From Neisseriaceae bacterium (GTDB taxonomy: Bacteria; Pseudomonadota; Gammaproteobacteria; Burkholderiales; Neisseriaceae): DNA of 6,248 bases. The stretch is from contig JAGNPU010000118.1 in assembly GCA_017989485.1 (NCBI GenBank), positions 1 through 6,248 of the forward strand. Direction: 5' to 3'. Each line of letters opens with the position of its first letter. Position 1 is the stretch's first letter. Shown here one piece after another: positions 6,083 through 6,248 of the stretch. Under the pieces are notes generated by a model that did not search any database, was not told where the DNA came from, and saw only the letters and a list, made by a program, of their open reading frames with translations. The position numbers and the translations under genes were made by a program.

Positions 6083-6248
6083 TATAAAATATAGCCGATG
6101 CCCGACAGCGTATCGGTTGAATTGATCAGGCTGATCACCTTACGCTGAATTTTGAACCCGCCGCCCGGCGGCTGCCGCACCAGCTCAAACAGCACGTCGG
6201 CGGTATAGTGTTTCAAGGTTTCTTTACGGTATTCGCGCAGGCTTTGGG
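6082..6248 (-). CDS. iacD: C-terminal end of an aromatic-ring-hydroxylating dioxygenase beta subunit, likely IacD (partial)
   Basis: The last 54 residues of a gene that enters from the right edge, with the frame open to base 6248 and closed by TAA at 6084-6082. The sequence reads QSLREYRKETLKHYTADV, then LFELVRQPPGGG, then FKIQRKVISLINSTD and a final IGYIL. A basic, hydrophobic strand F-K-I-x-R-K followed by a Leu-Ile-Asn turn and an I-L terminus is the usual end of the SnoaL/NTF2-like small subunit of Rieske dioxygenases, which stabilises the alpha3beta3 hexamer and carries no metal. Only about a third of the protein is visible, so the family call leans on this tail and on the operon: SDR and Rieske-type reductase genes follow. 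In iac clusters IacD is the small subunit paired with IacC. The next gene starts 11 bases downstream. Confidence 0.68.
   Translation of the reverse strand, partial: QSLREYRKETLKHYTADVLFELVRQPPGGGFKIQRKVISLINSTDTLSGIGYIL

Overview
The window reads as the tail of a catabolic operon lying next to a housekeeping DNA-repair gene in a Gram-negative bacterium. The coding sequence is moderately GC-rich. The UvrD-type helicase carries the AFRGANVGNM wording after motif III, which I associate with betaproteobacteria. I cannot resolve the family, and I see no full Neisseria-type DNA uptake sequence.

Layout, left to right. Bases 1-1719 (+) hold the C-terminal three quarters of uvrD, closed by a near-perfect intrinsic terminator at 1736-1768. 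Everything after that is on the minus strand. In transcription order, from right to left, the genes are: the last 54 residues of a protein resembling a ring-hydroxylating dioxygenase beta subunit (6082-6248); a short-chain dehydrogenase (5318-6070); an FMN/[2Fe-2S] reductase of the VanB/phthalate dioxygenase reductase type (4331-5290); an HpaC-like flavin reductase (3808-4314); an aromatic acid:H+ symporter-type MFS transporter (2419-3738); and a MarR-family regulator (1777-2238). The first three junctions are 11, 27 and 16 bases with good Shine-Dalgarno sites, so those four genes form one polycistron. A 69-base gap holding two hairpins precedes the transporter. A strong terminator follows the transporter. 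The MarR gene then has its own promoter with a perfect TATAAT.

The order dioxygenase beta subunit, SDR, VanB-like reductase, flavin reductase, with a MarR gene beside it, matches iacD-iacE-iacF-iacG and iacR of the indole-3-acetic acid (auxin) catabolic cluster described in Pseudomonas, Acinetobacter and Burkholderia-group bacteria. In that pathway IacA (flavin-dependent, fed by IacG) and IacE turn IAA into dioxindole-3-acetate. The Rieske oxygenase IacCD with reductase IacF then carries this on towards catechol. IacR is the repressor relieved by IAA or a metabolite. The missing members (iacA, iacB, iacC, iacH, iacI) would be expected to the right of the window. The transporter would be the uptake step for IAA or a related aromatic acid. 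The iac assignment rests on gene order and family recognition, not on a database comparison.

No tRNA, rRNA, CRISPR array, insertion sequence or integrase is visible, and no gene-free stretch exceeds about 180 bases.
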